DNA of 64,000 bases from JAFGVL01 sp963662245 (GTDB lineage Bacteria; Bacteroidota; Bacteroidia; Bacteroidales; Paludibacteraceae): positions 62,001-126,000 of the forward strand of contig CAXXVQ010000001.1 in NCBI GenBank assembly GCA_963662245.2, written 5' to 3'. Under the pieces are notes generated by a model. It saw only the letters and a program-made list of their open reading frames with translations, made no database searches and was not told where the DNA came from. Within the stretch, counting starts at the first letter, position 1, and each line of letters starts with the position of its first letter. Below are positions 6,991 through 15,507 of this stretch, one piece after another. Made by a program: the position numbers and the translations under genes.

Positions 6991-9114
6991 ATGGATAAAC
7001 ATATTTCGCTGATTTCTTCGGCACTTAATCTTAAAGAAAAACAAGTAACAAATACCATAAAACTTCTATCTGAAGGAGCTACAATCCCATTTATCAGTCG
7101 TTACCGTAAGGAAATGACTGATAATTTGGATGAAATACAGATCGCAGCAATCAAGGAACAGAATGACAAACTTCAAGAACTTGATAAACGCAAACAAAGT
7201 ATCCTAAAATCCATCGAAGAACAGGATAAATTAACTCCTGAACTAAAGAAACGCATTGAAGAATGCTGGAATATAACGGAATTAGAGGATATCTACCTTC
7301 CATATAAACCCAAACGCCACACTAGAGCTGAAATTGCCAGAGAAAAAGGATTAGAGCCATTAGCTAAAATCCTAATGAAGCAAGCTGATAACAATGTTAA
7401 GGAAATTGCTCAACGCTTTGTAAACAAAGATGTAGCAAACACTGATGAAGCCCTAAAAGGTGCCAGAGACATTATTGCGGAATGGATAAACGAAAATGAA
7501 AAAGCTCGTAACACCATTCGTAATATCTTTTCTCGAGAAGCAATCATTTCCTCGAAAGTTATTAAAGGAAAAGAGGAGGATGGTCAAAAATACAAGGACT
7601 ATTTTGAGATGGAAGAACAGCTTCATCGCTGCTCATCTCACCGTTTGTTAGCCATGCGTAGAGGTGAAACTGAAGGCTTTTTACGCGTATCAATTTCGGC
7701 TGATGATGATGCTTGCATTGAGCGTTTGGAGAAAATTTTTATTAAAGGAGTATTTCTTTCTTCCGTACAAGTAAGTGAAGCTATTACAGATGCTTACAAA
7801 CGATTACTTAAACCTTCAATTGAAACAGAATTTGCCAATATTAGTAAAGAAAAAGCTGATATTGAAGCTATAAGGGTTTTTGCTGAAAACCTTCATCAGT
7901 TACTTTTAGCACCGCCGTTAGGTGAAAAAAGAGTACTCGGAATCGACCCCGGTTATCGTACAGGATGTAAGGTCGTGTGTTTAGATGCGCAAGGTAATTT
8001 ATTACATAACGAGACAATTTATCCGCATCCACCGCAAAGCGATATTAAACAAGCAGCTCGTAAAATCCAAAAGATGGTGGAAGCTTATAATATTCAAGCA
8101 ATTGCCATTGGAAACGGAACTGCAAGTCGTGAAACAGAACACTTTATCCAAAATACCCGTTATGATCGAGAAGTGAAAGTGTTTGTTGTAAGCGAAAATG
8201 GGGCTTCCATCTACTCAGCTTCAAAAATTGCACGCGAAGAATTCCCTCAATATGATGTAACTGTGCGTGGCGCAATTTCTATTGGACGCCGTTTAATGGA
8301 TCCATTAGCAGAATTGGTAAAAATAGACCCTAAGTCGATTGGTGTTGGTCAATACCAACACGATGTAGACCAAACAAAACTAAAAACATCACTTGACCAA
8401 ACCGTTGAAAACTGCGTAAATAAAGTAGGGGTAGACCTTAATACAGCAAGTAAACACTTATTGACATATATTTCAGGTTTAGGACCTCAATTAGCACAAA
8501 ATATTGTTGATTTCCGTGCTGAAAACGGAGCTTTTAAAAGCAGAAAAGAACTGTTGAAAGTTGCAAAAATGGGAGCAAAGACATTTGAGCAATGTGCCGG
8601 ATTTTTACGCATTAGAGAAGGAGAGAACCCATTAGATAATTCAGCTGTCCATCCCGAAAGCTATAAAATTGTCGAAAAAATGGCTAAATCTTTAGGCGTT
8701 AGTGTAAAAGAACTTATTGAAAACAAAGAACTTAAGAAAAGCATAAACTTAAGTGACTATGTTACAGATAATGTGGGTTTACCAACTCTAAATGATATAT
8801 TTCAGGAACTTGACAAGCCGGGAAGAGATCCGCGCCAAGGAATTAAAGTCTTTGAATTTGACCCAACAATCAAGAAAATTGAAGATTTAAAAATTGGACT
8901 TGTGCTACCCGGTATAGTCACAAATATTACAAATTTTGGAGCCTTTGTTGATGTTGGTATCAAAGAGAACGGACTAGTACATGTTTCTAACATGGCAGAC
9001 AAGTTTGTAAGCGATCCAACTGAGATTGTAAAACTTCATCAACATGTTCAAGTTAAGGTTCTTGAAGTTGATTTGGCAAGAAAAAGGGTACAACTAAGCA
9101 TGAAAGGTGTTTAA
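6991..9114 (+). CDS. tex: Tex-like transcription accessory protein
   Basis: A 707-residue cytoplasmic nucleic-acid-binding protein with the full Tex architecture: N-terminal helical Tex domain (EGATIPFISRYRKEMT at about 29-44), a YqgF/RNase H-like domain starting at VLGIDPGYRTG (D319), a helix-hairpin-helix region at about 481-545 (VDLNTASKHLLTYISGLG), and a C-terminal S1 RNA-binding domain at about 637-707 (GIVTNITNFGAFVDVG). Tex binds RNA and DNA and affects transcription and stress survival. Length and domain order are normal. It may be co-transcribed with the M15 peptidase gene. Confidence 0.95.
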   Translation: MDKHISLISSALNLKEKQVTNTIKLLSEGATIPFISRYRKEMTDNLDEIQIAAIKEQNDKLQELDKRKQSILKSIEEQDKLTPELKKRIEECWNITELEDIYLPYKPKRHTRAEIAREKGLEPLAKILMKQADNNVKEIAQRFVNKDVANTDEALKGARDIIAEWINENEKARNTIRNIFSREAIISSKVIKGKEEDGQKYKDYFEMEEQLHRCSSHRLLAMRRGETEGFLRVSISADDDACIERLEKIFIKGVFLSSVQVSEAITDAYKRLLKPSIETEFANISKEKADIEAIRVFAENLHQLLLAPPLGEKRVLGIDPGYRTGCKVVCLDAQGNLLHNETIYPHPPQSDIKQAARKIQKMVEAYNIQAIAIGNGTASRETEHFIQNTRYDREVKVFVVSENGASIYSASKIAREEFPQYDVTVRGAISIGRRLMDPLAELVKIDPKSIGVGQYQHDVDQTKLKTSLDQTVENCVNKVGVDLNTASKHLLTYISGLGPQLAQNIVDFRAENGAFKSRKELLKVAKMGAKTFEQCAGFLRIREGENPLDNSAVHPESYKIVEKMAKSLGVSVKELIENKELKKSINLSDYVTDNVGLPTLNDIFQELDKPGRDPRQGIKVFEFDPTIKKIEDLKIGLVLPGIVTNITNFGAFVDVGIKENGLVHVSNMADKFVSDPTEIVKLHQHVQVKVLEVDLARKRVQLSMKGV

Positions 9115-9185
9115 AAAGCTTAATATTTCTAAATATTTCTAGGCAAACATCTACATTTAATTATACTTGCAAAAAATAAAATGCT

Positions 9186-9884
9186 ATGCTTGAACTACTT
9201 ACAAAATTAGATACGCAATTACTCTTATTCCTCAATGGAAACCACAATGCGTTTTGTGATAATTTCTTTTGGGTCTTTACACATTTACCTGTGTGGATTC
9301 CAACATTTGCAGCGATAGTGTATGTTCTTATTCGTAGTAAAAAGCTGGATGCTATCTGGATTATTCTAGCGATGGCTCTTACAATCCTATTAGCAGATCA
9401 AATATCATCATCTGTATTTAAACCTCTAGTTGCCAGATTGCGACCAACAAGAGACCCAGCACTAGAAGGGATGGTGCACATAGTTAGAGGATATACCGGT
9501 GGTAAATTTGGCTTTGTATCTTCTCATGCAGCAAATTCTATTGGAATTGCGCTTTTCACTAGTCTAATTTTTAGAAATAAACTCTTGACATTCAGCATAT
9601 TTACTTGGGCAATCATAAATGCATATTCTCGTATTTATTTAGGCGTTCATTATCCTTTAGACATTATATGTGGAGGTATAGTTGGTGCTTTATCTGCATT
9701 TGGCAGTTATTACTTATTAAGAAAATTTTCTCCAAATGCTTTAAATACTGAACTTGACAGATATGCAATGAACTATGAAAAAAGAGTTTCCGGTAAATTT
9801 CAAACATCAATAATCTTAATTACACTTTGGGCTAGCATATTTCTAATTCTTGTGCTAAACTCATATTTAGCACCTCTGTTTTAG
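9186..9884 (+). CDS. PAP2-family membrane phosphatase
   Basis: A 232-residue integral membrane protein with about six hydrophobic helices. The three PAP2 motifs are present: K79...R86P87, SSH at 112-114 (a variant of PSGH), and SR149xxxxxH155xxxD159. H155 would be the phosphorylated residue and H114 the acid. Bacteroidal members dephosphorylate undecaprenyl pyrophosphate or lipid A-type lipids at the outer leaflet of the cytoplasmic membrane; which substrate applies here is not visible. It is monocistronic, 71 bases after tex. Confidence 0.85.
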   Translation: MLELLTKLDTQLLLFLNGNHNAFCDNFFWVFTHLPVWIPTFAAIVYVLIRSKKLDAIWIILAMALTILLADQISSSVFKPLVARLRPTRDPALEGMVHIVRGYTGGKFGFVSSHAANSIGIALFTSLIFRNKLLTFSIFTWAIINAYSRIYLGVHYPLDIICGGIVGALSAFGSYYLLRKFSPNALNTELDRYAMNYEKRVSGKFQTSIILITLWASIFLILVLNSYLAPLF

Positions 9885-10060
9885 AACTCTGTTTAACAAC
9901 AGTATACTTCTCAATCCTCCTATTAAAGCTGAATTTCATTAGGGAGATTTTTTATTTTATACTTATTTTCAACAGCATAAACTTGATTTTCTGCCTAATA
10001 AAGGCTATATTTAATACAGTTTTTCAAGAACAGAAATATTAATTCTTAAATCAAGATTCT

Positions 10061-10306
10061 ATGACAAAAACAATCACATTTAACGAATTGAGAAAAATTA
10101 AAGACAGTTTACCAGACGGTATGCTAACAAAGATTGCAAATGACCTTGGATTAAGTCCTGATACAGTAAGAAATTACTTTGGTGGACATAATTTCAGGAA
10201 TGGAAAAAGCGTAGGGGTTCATATTGAACCGGGTCCTGATGGTGGCCTAGTTACCTTAGATGACACATCAATTTTAGATTTGGCTTTAAAATACAGCCAT
10301 TCATAA
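10061..10306 (+). CDS. Small helix-turn-helix DNA-binding protein
   Basis: An 81-residue protein of a small family seen in Bacteroidales. Residues about 18-42 (DGMLTKIANDLGLSPDTVRNYFGG) look like a helix-turn-helix, followed by a short beta-rich tail with PGPDGGLVTLDD. No target or partner is known to me. It stands alone with its own terminator and is convergent with folA. Confidence 0.7.
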   Translation: MTKTITFNELRKIKDSLPDGMLTKIANDLGLSPDTVRNYFGGHNFRNGKSVGVHIEPGPDGGLVTLDDTSILDLALKYSHS

Positions 10307-10330
10307 CAATTACTAAACTATGTGAGTATA

Positions 10331-10365
10331 AAAAAGGCAGTAAACAAGAAATTTTACTGCCTTTT
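10331..10365. terminator. Bidirectional terminator between the HTH gene and folA
   Basis: AAAAGGCAGTAAA / TTTTACTGCCTTTT stem with a 7-base loop, flanked by A and T runs on either side, placed between convergent genes. Confidence 0.85.
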
Positions 10366-10383
10366 CTATATTATAAAGAGTTC

Positions 10384-10875
10384 TTACTTTTTACGCAAAT
10401 AATCAACATAAGAGAAAGAAAACGAACAATTATTATCAGCAGGAAATTCTTTACGAGCAACTTCTTCCCATTCATTTAAATCAACTTCAGGAAAGAAAGT
10501 ATCTCCATCAAATTCTTTATTTATCCATGTAAGATACATTTTATCTGCTTTGTGAATAAACTGCTTATAAATAGTTCCTCCACCAATCACAAATACTTCA
10601 TCTTCATTTTCAACCATACTTAAAGCATCTTCTACAGAATCTGCCGGTAAACAACCTTGAACTATATCTTCCGGCATAGAAGTAATGATAATATTTTTTC
10701 TATTAGGCAGTGGCCCATTTGGCAAAGATTCAAATGTGTGACGACCCATAATAACAGCATGCCCTGTGGTCAACTCTTTAAAACGCTTAAGATCACCGGG
10801 GATGTGGCATAATAACTTATTTGCATTTCCAATACATAAGTTCTTGGAAACAGCAGCAATAATCGAAACTGTCAT
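10384..10875 (-). CDS. folA: Dihydrofolate reductase
   Basis: A 163-residue enzyme that reduces dihydrofolate to tetrahydrofolate with NADPH. Hallmarks: MTVSIIAAVSKNLCIGNANKLLCHIPGDLKRFKELT at the N-terminus (substrate loop, D27-type acid in PGDL), VIMGRHTFESLP, and the cofactor glycine pair VIGGGTIYKQF. Length is normal. It follows thyA by 14 bases, the usual pairing because thymidylate synthase makes the dihydrofolate that this enzyme recycles. Confidence 0.95.
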   Translation of the reverse strand: MTVSIIAAVSKNLCIGNANKLLCHIPGDLKRFKELTTGHAVIMGRHTFESLPNGPLPNRKNIIITSMPEDIVQGCLPADSVEDALSMVENEDEVFVIGGGTIYKQFIHKADKMYLTWINKEFDGDTFFPEVDLNEWEEVARKEFPADNNCSFSFSYVDYLRKK

Positions 10876-10889
10876 AATGTAATATTTAA

Positions 10890-11684
10890 TTAAACTGAAA
10901 CTTCTCCTTTAATGTGTGGGTGTGATTCATAATTTTTAAGTGTAAAATCATCAAATTTGAAATCAAATACTGATTTAATATCAGGATTTAATGCCATAGT
11001 AGGCAAAGATAGAGGCTCACGAGAAAGCTGCAACTTAACTTGATCTATATGGTTAGTGTAAATATGAGCATCACCGAGTGTATGTACAAAATCGCCTGGT
11101 TTCAAGCCCGTTTCTTGAGCAACCATCAATAATAACAACGCATACGAAGCAATATTAAATGGGACACCTAGAAATATATCTGCACTGCGTTGATATAACT
11201 GAAGACTTAATTTGCCATTAGCTACATAAAACTGAAAAAAAGCATGACATGGAGGAAGATTCATATTTGGAAGGTCTGCAACATTCCATGAACTAACAAT
11301 AATTCTTCTAGAGTCCGGATTATTTTTAATTGTCTCTATAACCTCTTTTAGCTGATCAATATTTCCACCTTTATAATCTGGCCACGAACGCCATTGATAA
11401 CCGTAAATATGTCCTAAATCACCGTTTTCATCAGCCCATTCGTTCCATATTCTTACTCCATTATCTTGAAGGTATTTCACATTAGTATCTCCGGCAATAA
11501 ACCATAATAGTTCATGAACGATAGATTTTAAGTGAAGTTTTTTTGTTGTAACCATCGGAAAACCATCCTCCATATTAAAACGCATTTGATGCCCAAATAC
11601 GCTAATAGTACCGGTTCCGGTTCTGTCTTCTTTTTTCACCCCTTCATCAAGGACGCGTTGTAGTAGGTCTAAATATTGTCGCAT
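10890..11684 (-). CDS. thyA: Thymidylate synthase
   Basis: A 264-residue enzyme, the same length as the E. coli protein. It methylates dUMP to dTMP using methylene-tetrahydrofolate. Catalytic Cys146 lies in LPPCHAFFQFYV, phosphate-binding arginines in DRTGTG (near residue 21) and in PDSRRIIVSSWN, and the dUMP/folate site in RSADIFLGVPFNIASYALL. It is 36 bases after porE and just before folA on the same strand, so the three are probably co-transcribed. Confidence 0.97.
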   Translation of the reverse strand: MRQYLDLLQRVLDEGVKKEDRTGTGTISVFGHQMRFNMEDGFPMVTTKKLHLKSIVHELLWFIAGDTNVKYLQDNGVRIWNEWADENGDLGHIYGYQWRSWPDYKGGNIDQLKEVIETIKNNPDSRRIIVSSWNVADLPNMNLPPCHAFFQFYVANGKLSLQLYQRSADIFLGVPFNIASYALLLLMVAQETGLKPGDFVHTLGDAHIYTNHIDQVKLQLSREPLSLPTMALNPDIKSVFDFKFDDFTLKNYESHPHIKGEVSV

Positions 11685-11720
11685 AATTGTATAAGTTTTT
11701 CCCGAAAAAAGGGGAGGTAT

Positions 11721-13721
11721 TTAAAACATTTTATAAGTCATTTTCAATACAGTAAATTCAATTCGGCGATTAATCTGATTTGCCATTTCTCGCTCATCAT
11801 CAGTTAATGTCATCAAAAATTCTTCATTTAGAATATCACCTTCTTTTAAGAAAGAATATTCTTTTGCTAATTCTGCATCTACTTCTACAGGCTTAGTTTC
11901 GCCATAACCTTTAGATGTCAAACGCTCTTTATCAATCCCTGATTCAATTAAATATTTTACAACAGATTCAGCTCTTTTCGCAGATAAATTCATGTTTGTG
12001 TCTTCTGAACCAACCATATCTGTATGAGCCCCAATTTCAATAGTAATATTAGGGTTGTCATTTAGTCGTTTCACTATGCCTTGAAGAGCTTCTTCTGATT
12101 CTTTTCGTAAGGTATATTTTCCAAAATCAAAGAAGATATTATCAACCGTAACAGGTTTTCCTGCAGCTGGCAAACCAAAGTCATTTGTAAACGATTTTGT
12201 GTTACGCAAACCAACTGTAGATAATTCGCCCTTCTCATTCAAAAATCCTCTTGCTGAAGCCTGCATCACATATTTTACACCTTTTTCAAGCTTGTATTTA
12301 TATGAACCATCTTTCTTAACCTTAATTTTTGTGTTAACACCATTATCACCAATAATTCTGATTACGGCATCAGACACGGGTTCTCCTTTATTATCAAGAA
12401 CTTGACCTTTTACAACAAACTCAACTTCAGGTACATCAAACATGTATATCTTATCATACCCTTTTGGTTCTTGTCTGTTTGAAGAAAAATATCCACGATC
12501 TTCTTTTCCAATAAAAGTCATTCCAAAATCATCAGAACTAGAGTTTACCGGAGTAAGTAAATTAGTTACTTTCCATGTATCCTTTTCGCCTTTCTTATTT
12601 GTTTTTTCAGCTTTATAAATATCTAAACCACCAAAACCTAAACGACCGTTTGAAGAGAAATATAAAGTCCCGTCATAACGAAAAGTAGGGAACATTTCAT
12701 CACCAGCAGTATTAATTTCAGGACCAAGATTCACCGGAGTTCCCCATTCATTATCACTTTTCTTAGCACAACGCCAAATATCTTTACCTCCGTAACCACC
12801 TTCCATATCAGACACAAAATACAAGTACGAATCATCTGGTGACATGGCAGGGTGAGCAGTTGTAATGCTACTATCTTTAACCAATTCTACCTTTTGAGGT
12901 GCCATCCATTCTCCTCCAGAACGCTCACTTCTGTAAATTTCAGCACCAAGAGTTTTTCCGGCTTCGTATCTACACAAAGTAAAATACATCATTCGCCCAT
13001 CTGCAGTAACTGTACATGCACCTTCATCATTAGTTGAATTGAAATCACCCGGAATTGGAAGTGGCTTATCCCATTTCCCTTTAATATCTTTTTTAACTAC
13101 ATAAATATCATTATTGCGCACTCCGGTAATCTTACTTAGCTTTCTTCCCATTGCTTGATTCTTTCTAGAAGAAGTAAGATACACCACATTTCCATCATCA
13201 TCACCTACAGCAGGACCAAAGTCACCTCTACGATCATTAAAAGCATTCATCTTAGTTACAGAGTAATCTGATGGAATTTTTTGCCATTGCTTAACATTAT
13301 TACATGAAGTAATCAATGGCATTACCCAAGTATTATTAACACTATCTGCGGCTAAATATTTGCGATAATAGGTACGAGCTTCAGAATAATTCTCCATTCG
13401 CATCAAAACATCTGCATAACCCAAATATAATTCAGGATCTTTTGATTTATAACGCACAGCTGTACGATAAGCACCTGATGATTTAGTATTCACATTCAGG
13501 TATTTATAACAATGACCAATTTTTGTAGAAATAACAGCACGAGTCTCTTTATCCTTAGCAGGAATACGAGGTAAGATTCGTTTATACAGAGGACCAGCAG
13601 CAGCGTATTCACCTAATGCATATTTCATATCAGCTTTTTTTAGCTGATATGACAAACTACACGAGGTACTGGCAATAATTAGAGAGGTTAAAACTATATA
13701 TTGTAAGGGTTTACGACGCAT
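11721..13721 (-). CDS. porE: PorE-like type IX secretion system lipoprotein (TPR, beta-propeller, CRD, OmpA)
   Basis: A 666-residue outer-membrane/periplasmic lipoprotein. The start at 13721 gives a lipoprotein signal MRRKPLQYIVLTSLIIASTSC (Cys21) and sits 30 bases after a -7 box; an upstream in-frame start would overlap that promoter. Domains in order: TPR-like helices (about 25-140), a PD40/WD40-type propeller (about 150-430, with repeated YFTLCR/YFSSNG-type strands), a carboxypeptidase-regulatory-like domain (VVKGQVLDNKGEPVSDAVIRI), and a C-terminal OmpA peptidoglycan-binding domain (IFFDFGKYTLRKES, IEIGAHTD, NLSAKRAESV, NRRIEF). This four-part order matches PorE, which ties the T9SS to peptidoglycan. 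Generic OmpA-family lipoproteins are the alternative. Confidence 0.8.
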   Translation of the reverse strand: MRRKPLQYIVLTSLIIASTSCSLSYQLKKADMKYALGEYAAAGPLYKRILPRIPAKDKETRAVISTKIGHCYKYLNVNTKSSGAYRTAVRYKSKDPELYLGYADVLMRMENYSEARTYYRKYLAADSVNNTWVMPLITSCNNVKQWQKIPSDYSVTKMNAFNDRRGDFGPAVGDDDGNVVYLTSSRKNQAMGRKLSKITGVRNNDIYVVKKDIKGKWDKPLPIPGDFNSTNDEGACTVTADGRMMYFTLCRYEAGKTLGAEIYRSERSGGEWMAPQKVELVKDSSITTAHPAMSPDDSYLYFVSDMEGGYGGKDIWRCAKKSDNEWGTPVNLGPEINTAGDEMFPTFRYDGTLYFSSNGRLGFGGLDIYKAEKTNKKGEKDTWKVTNLLTPVNSSSDDFGMTFIGKEDRGYFSSNRQEPKGYDKIYMFDVPEVEFVVKGQVLDNKGEPVSDAVIRIIGDNGVNTKIKVKKDGSYKYKLEKGVKYVMQASARGFLNEKGELSTVGLRNTKSFTNDFGLPAAGKPVTVDNIFFDFGKYTLRKESEEALQGIVKRLNDNPNITIEIGAHTDMVGSEDTNMNLSAKRAESVVKYLIESGIDKERLTSKGYGETKPVEVDAELAKEYSFLKEGDILNEEFLMTLTDDEREMANQINRRIEFTVLKMTYKMF

Positions 13722-13750
13722 GTCAATTTTTGTAGTTTTTATAAAGCTAA

Positions 13751-13758
13751 CAAAGATA
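13751..13758 (-). promoter_or_regulatory. -7 box of the porE-thyA-folA transcript
   Basis: TATCTTTG on the minus strand, an exact TAnnTTTG, 30 bases before the porE start codon. No clear TTTG at the -33 distance. Confidence 0.5.
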
Positions 13759-13781
13759 ACTTTTTTTGCCAAAAACATTAG

Positions 13782-14906
13782 TCAACAAACATTAAATCGG
13801 ACATAACTCCATCTGACAATAAAAAGCCCTTTTGAACTAAATTTTAGATACTGATTTTCAATACATAAAGTACCATCTGCAAGATACTTCTGAGCAGAAC
13901 TCAAACAATAATCATACATCTCTTGCCCAAACAATTCCTTTATTTTTAGTAGTGAAGCTCCTTTAACAGTACGCAAAGAAGTAATTATAAAATCATTGTA
14001 TTTATCTGCCTCAGTTAATAACTCTATTTCCGAAAAATTTTGATGATTCCGAGTACAATTTATATAATCCTTTACAGAAGCAATATTCCATTTTCGGCTA
14101 TTGCTATCATAGGAGTGAGCGGAAGGCCCAACGCCCAAATATGGTTTTCCTTGCCAGTAGGATGAATTATGTTTTGACTCATAGTCTAAACGAGCAAAGT
14201 TTGATATTTCGTATTGCCGAATACCATTTTCATTAAGTTTTTCAACAAGTGTTTTATACATCTGAACACTTAATTCTTCATCAACGGCTTGAATCTCATT
14301 ATTTTGCAATTTTTGATACAAAACAGTGCCTTTTTCATAGGTAAGATGATATGCAGACAGATGTTGTACATTCATTTCCAATATTTTAACTATATTTTTC
14401 TGAAAATCAGCCAAGCTTTGCGAAGGAATACCATAAATTAAATCAACACTAACATTCTCAAAACCATGGGCTTTACAAGCAGCTACAGCATCAATTGCTT
14501 GCTGTGCGTTATGCCTGCGATTCATCAATTTCAGTTCATCATCATTTAAGCTCTGAATACCAATGCTAATTCGGTTAAAATACTGCCTTAACATGCCTAT
14601 ATATTGCTCTGTAAGATCATCAGGATTTGCTTCAACGGTAATTTCCTTACAAACTGATAAATCAAAACATTGACCTATAGTTTCAAAGATTTCCTGAAAA
14701 TGTGATTGAGAAAGTTGGGTAGGGGTTCCTCCTCCAAAATAGATGGTCTCTAAGGCATCATTCCCACAGTATTCCTTATTATGACGAATCTCCTCACAAA
14801 TACAATGAGTCAGCTCATCTGTGGTAGACGAATCCGTTGTGGAATAAAAGTCGCAATAAGCACAACGAACCTTACATAACGGGATATGTATATATAAACC
14901 TGCCAT
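13782..14906 (-). CDS. hemW: HemW-like radical SAM protein
   Basis: A 374-residue protein. The start MAGLYIHIPLCKVRCAYCDFYS places the radical-SAM cysteines at 11, 15 and 18 in a Cx3Cx2C motif, as in HemW and HemN; HemW is a heme chaperone that binds heme and a 4Fe-4S cluster, often mis-named coproporphyrinogen oxidase. Further support: YFGGGTPTQL, IGIQSLND, VSVDLIYGIP and a C-terminal HemN-type domain. The frame stays open about 165 bases upstream, but that part crosses a terminator and a tRNA-like remnant, so it is rejected. A -7 box TACCTTTG (14914-14921) ends 7 bases before the ATG, suggesting a very short leader. Confidence 0.9.
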   Translation of the reverse strand: MAGLYIHIPLCKVRCAYCDFYSTTDSSTTDELTHCICEEIRHNKEYCGNDALETIYFGGGTPTQLSQSHFQEIFETIGQCFDLSVCKEITVEANPDDLTEQYIGMLRQYFNRISIGIQSLNDDELKLMNRRHNAQQAIDAVAACKAHGFENVSVDLIYGIPSQSLADFQKNIVKILEMNVQHLSAYHLTYEKGTVLYQKLQNNEIQAVDEELSVQMYKTLVEKLNENGIRQYEISNFARLDYESKHNSSYWQGKPYLGVGPSAHSYDSNSRKWNIASVKDYINCTRNHQNFSEIELLTEADKYNDFIITSLRTVKGASLLKIKELFGQEMYDYCLSSAQKYLADGTLCIENQYLKFSSKGLFIVRWSYVRFNVC

Positions 14907-14954
14907 AGGAGGGCAAAGGTAGGGGATTTTTGTTTTGGGAGAATATATGAAAAC

Positions 14955-14989
14955 AAAAAAGGATGTCACTTTTGTAACATCCTTTTTTT
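14955..14989. terminator. Terminator beside the tRNA-like remnant
   Basis: GGATGT / ACATCC core stem extended on both sides by A and T runs. On the minus strand it directly follows the tRNA-like 3' end, as terminators follow tRNA genes here. Confidence 0.75.
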
Positions 14990-14992
14990 GTG

Positions 14993-15021
14993 TCAGGTTA
15001 CCAAGATTCAAACCTGATGAC
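14993..15021 (-). other. tRNA-like 3'-end remnant
   Basis: Read on the minus strand the segment is a T arm with the loop TTTGAAT, then an acceptor-like strand TAACCTG and A. Aligned with the 3' part of the tRNA-Pro at 17049-17123 it agrees at about 20 of 28 positions, and a terminator follows in both cases. No matching 5' acceptor strand or anticodon arm lies upstream; instead there is a hairpin CGCGAATCCTTTCGCG (15036-15051). It is not a working tRNA; it could be a decayed tRNA or an old attachment site. Confidence 0.4.
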
Positions 15022-15155
15022 TTCCCTCGCTCGTGCGCGAATCCTTTCGCGTTCGAAAATACCGATAACAACTATTTTATTATCGTTACCTTCCGTGTAA
15101 CAAGTAGTAAAGGAACTTTATTGTAATGCAAATATTAAATAACCACGCAATAGAA

Positions 15156-15438
15156 ATGGCGCGGTCAATATCATTAAGTTAAGAAGTTGACGGGCTGTAA
15201 GCCCAATCTATTTTAGCCCAAGGCAAAGTAAAACGACGCCTTGGGTAAGTTATGTTTTTTGTATTTTACGCCCTGAATTAAAAATCAGCGTTAGCTAAAG
15301 GGCAATTTAATGTATTTAACCTGTCCTTACAGGACGCAAATATCAATTCATTCATCAACCCAAGGCGTTGCCTTGGGCTAGATTAAATTAGCCTTTCAGG
15401 CTAAAATACGCTTAACTTAATGACATTGATGGCGCGGT
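15156..15438. mobile_element. 263-bp non-coding mobile element (MITE-like) with 10-bp target duplication
   Basis: The element spans 15166-15428. Its ends are an 18-bp inverted repeat, CAATATCATTAAGTTAAG at the left and the reverse complement of CAATGTCATTAAGTTAAG at the right. Both sides carry the 10-bp target duplication ATGGCGCGGT (15156-15165 and 15429-15438). It has no coding frame. Inside are several hairpins: GGGCTGTAAGCCC (15192-15204), CCCAAGGC/GCCTTGGG (15217-15245), TGTCCTTACAGGAC (near 15323), a second CCCAAGGC/GCCTTGGG (near 15359-15377) and AGCCTTTCAGGCT (near 15390). It must be moved by a transposase encoded elsewhere. A partial copy is at 3175. Confidence 0.85.
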
Positions 15439-15476
15439 AGCGGCGAATAAAATAGTACGGTGCGCTGCCAGTCATG

Positions 15477-15507
15477 GTCGGAAGATTTTATCTTCCGACT
15501 TTTTTTA
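15477..15507 (+). terminator. Left-end terminator of the IS4-like element
   Basis: GTCGGAAGAT / ATCTTCCGAC perfect stem, 3-base loop, then a run of T on the plus strand. It faces inward and so would stop outside transcription from entering antisense to the transposase. Confidence 0.8.

Noticed and set aside
14907..15071. N-terminal extension of HemW by about 55 residues
   Set aside because: It would cross a terminator and a tRNA-like remnant; the standard HemW start is at 14906 beside a -7 box.
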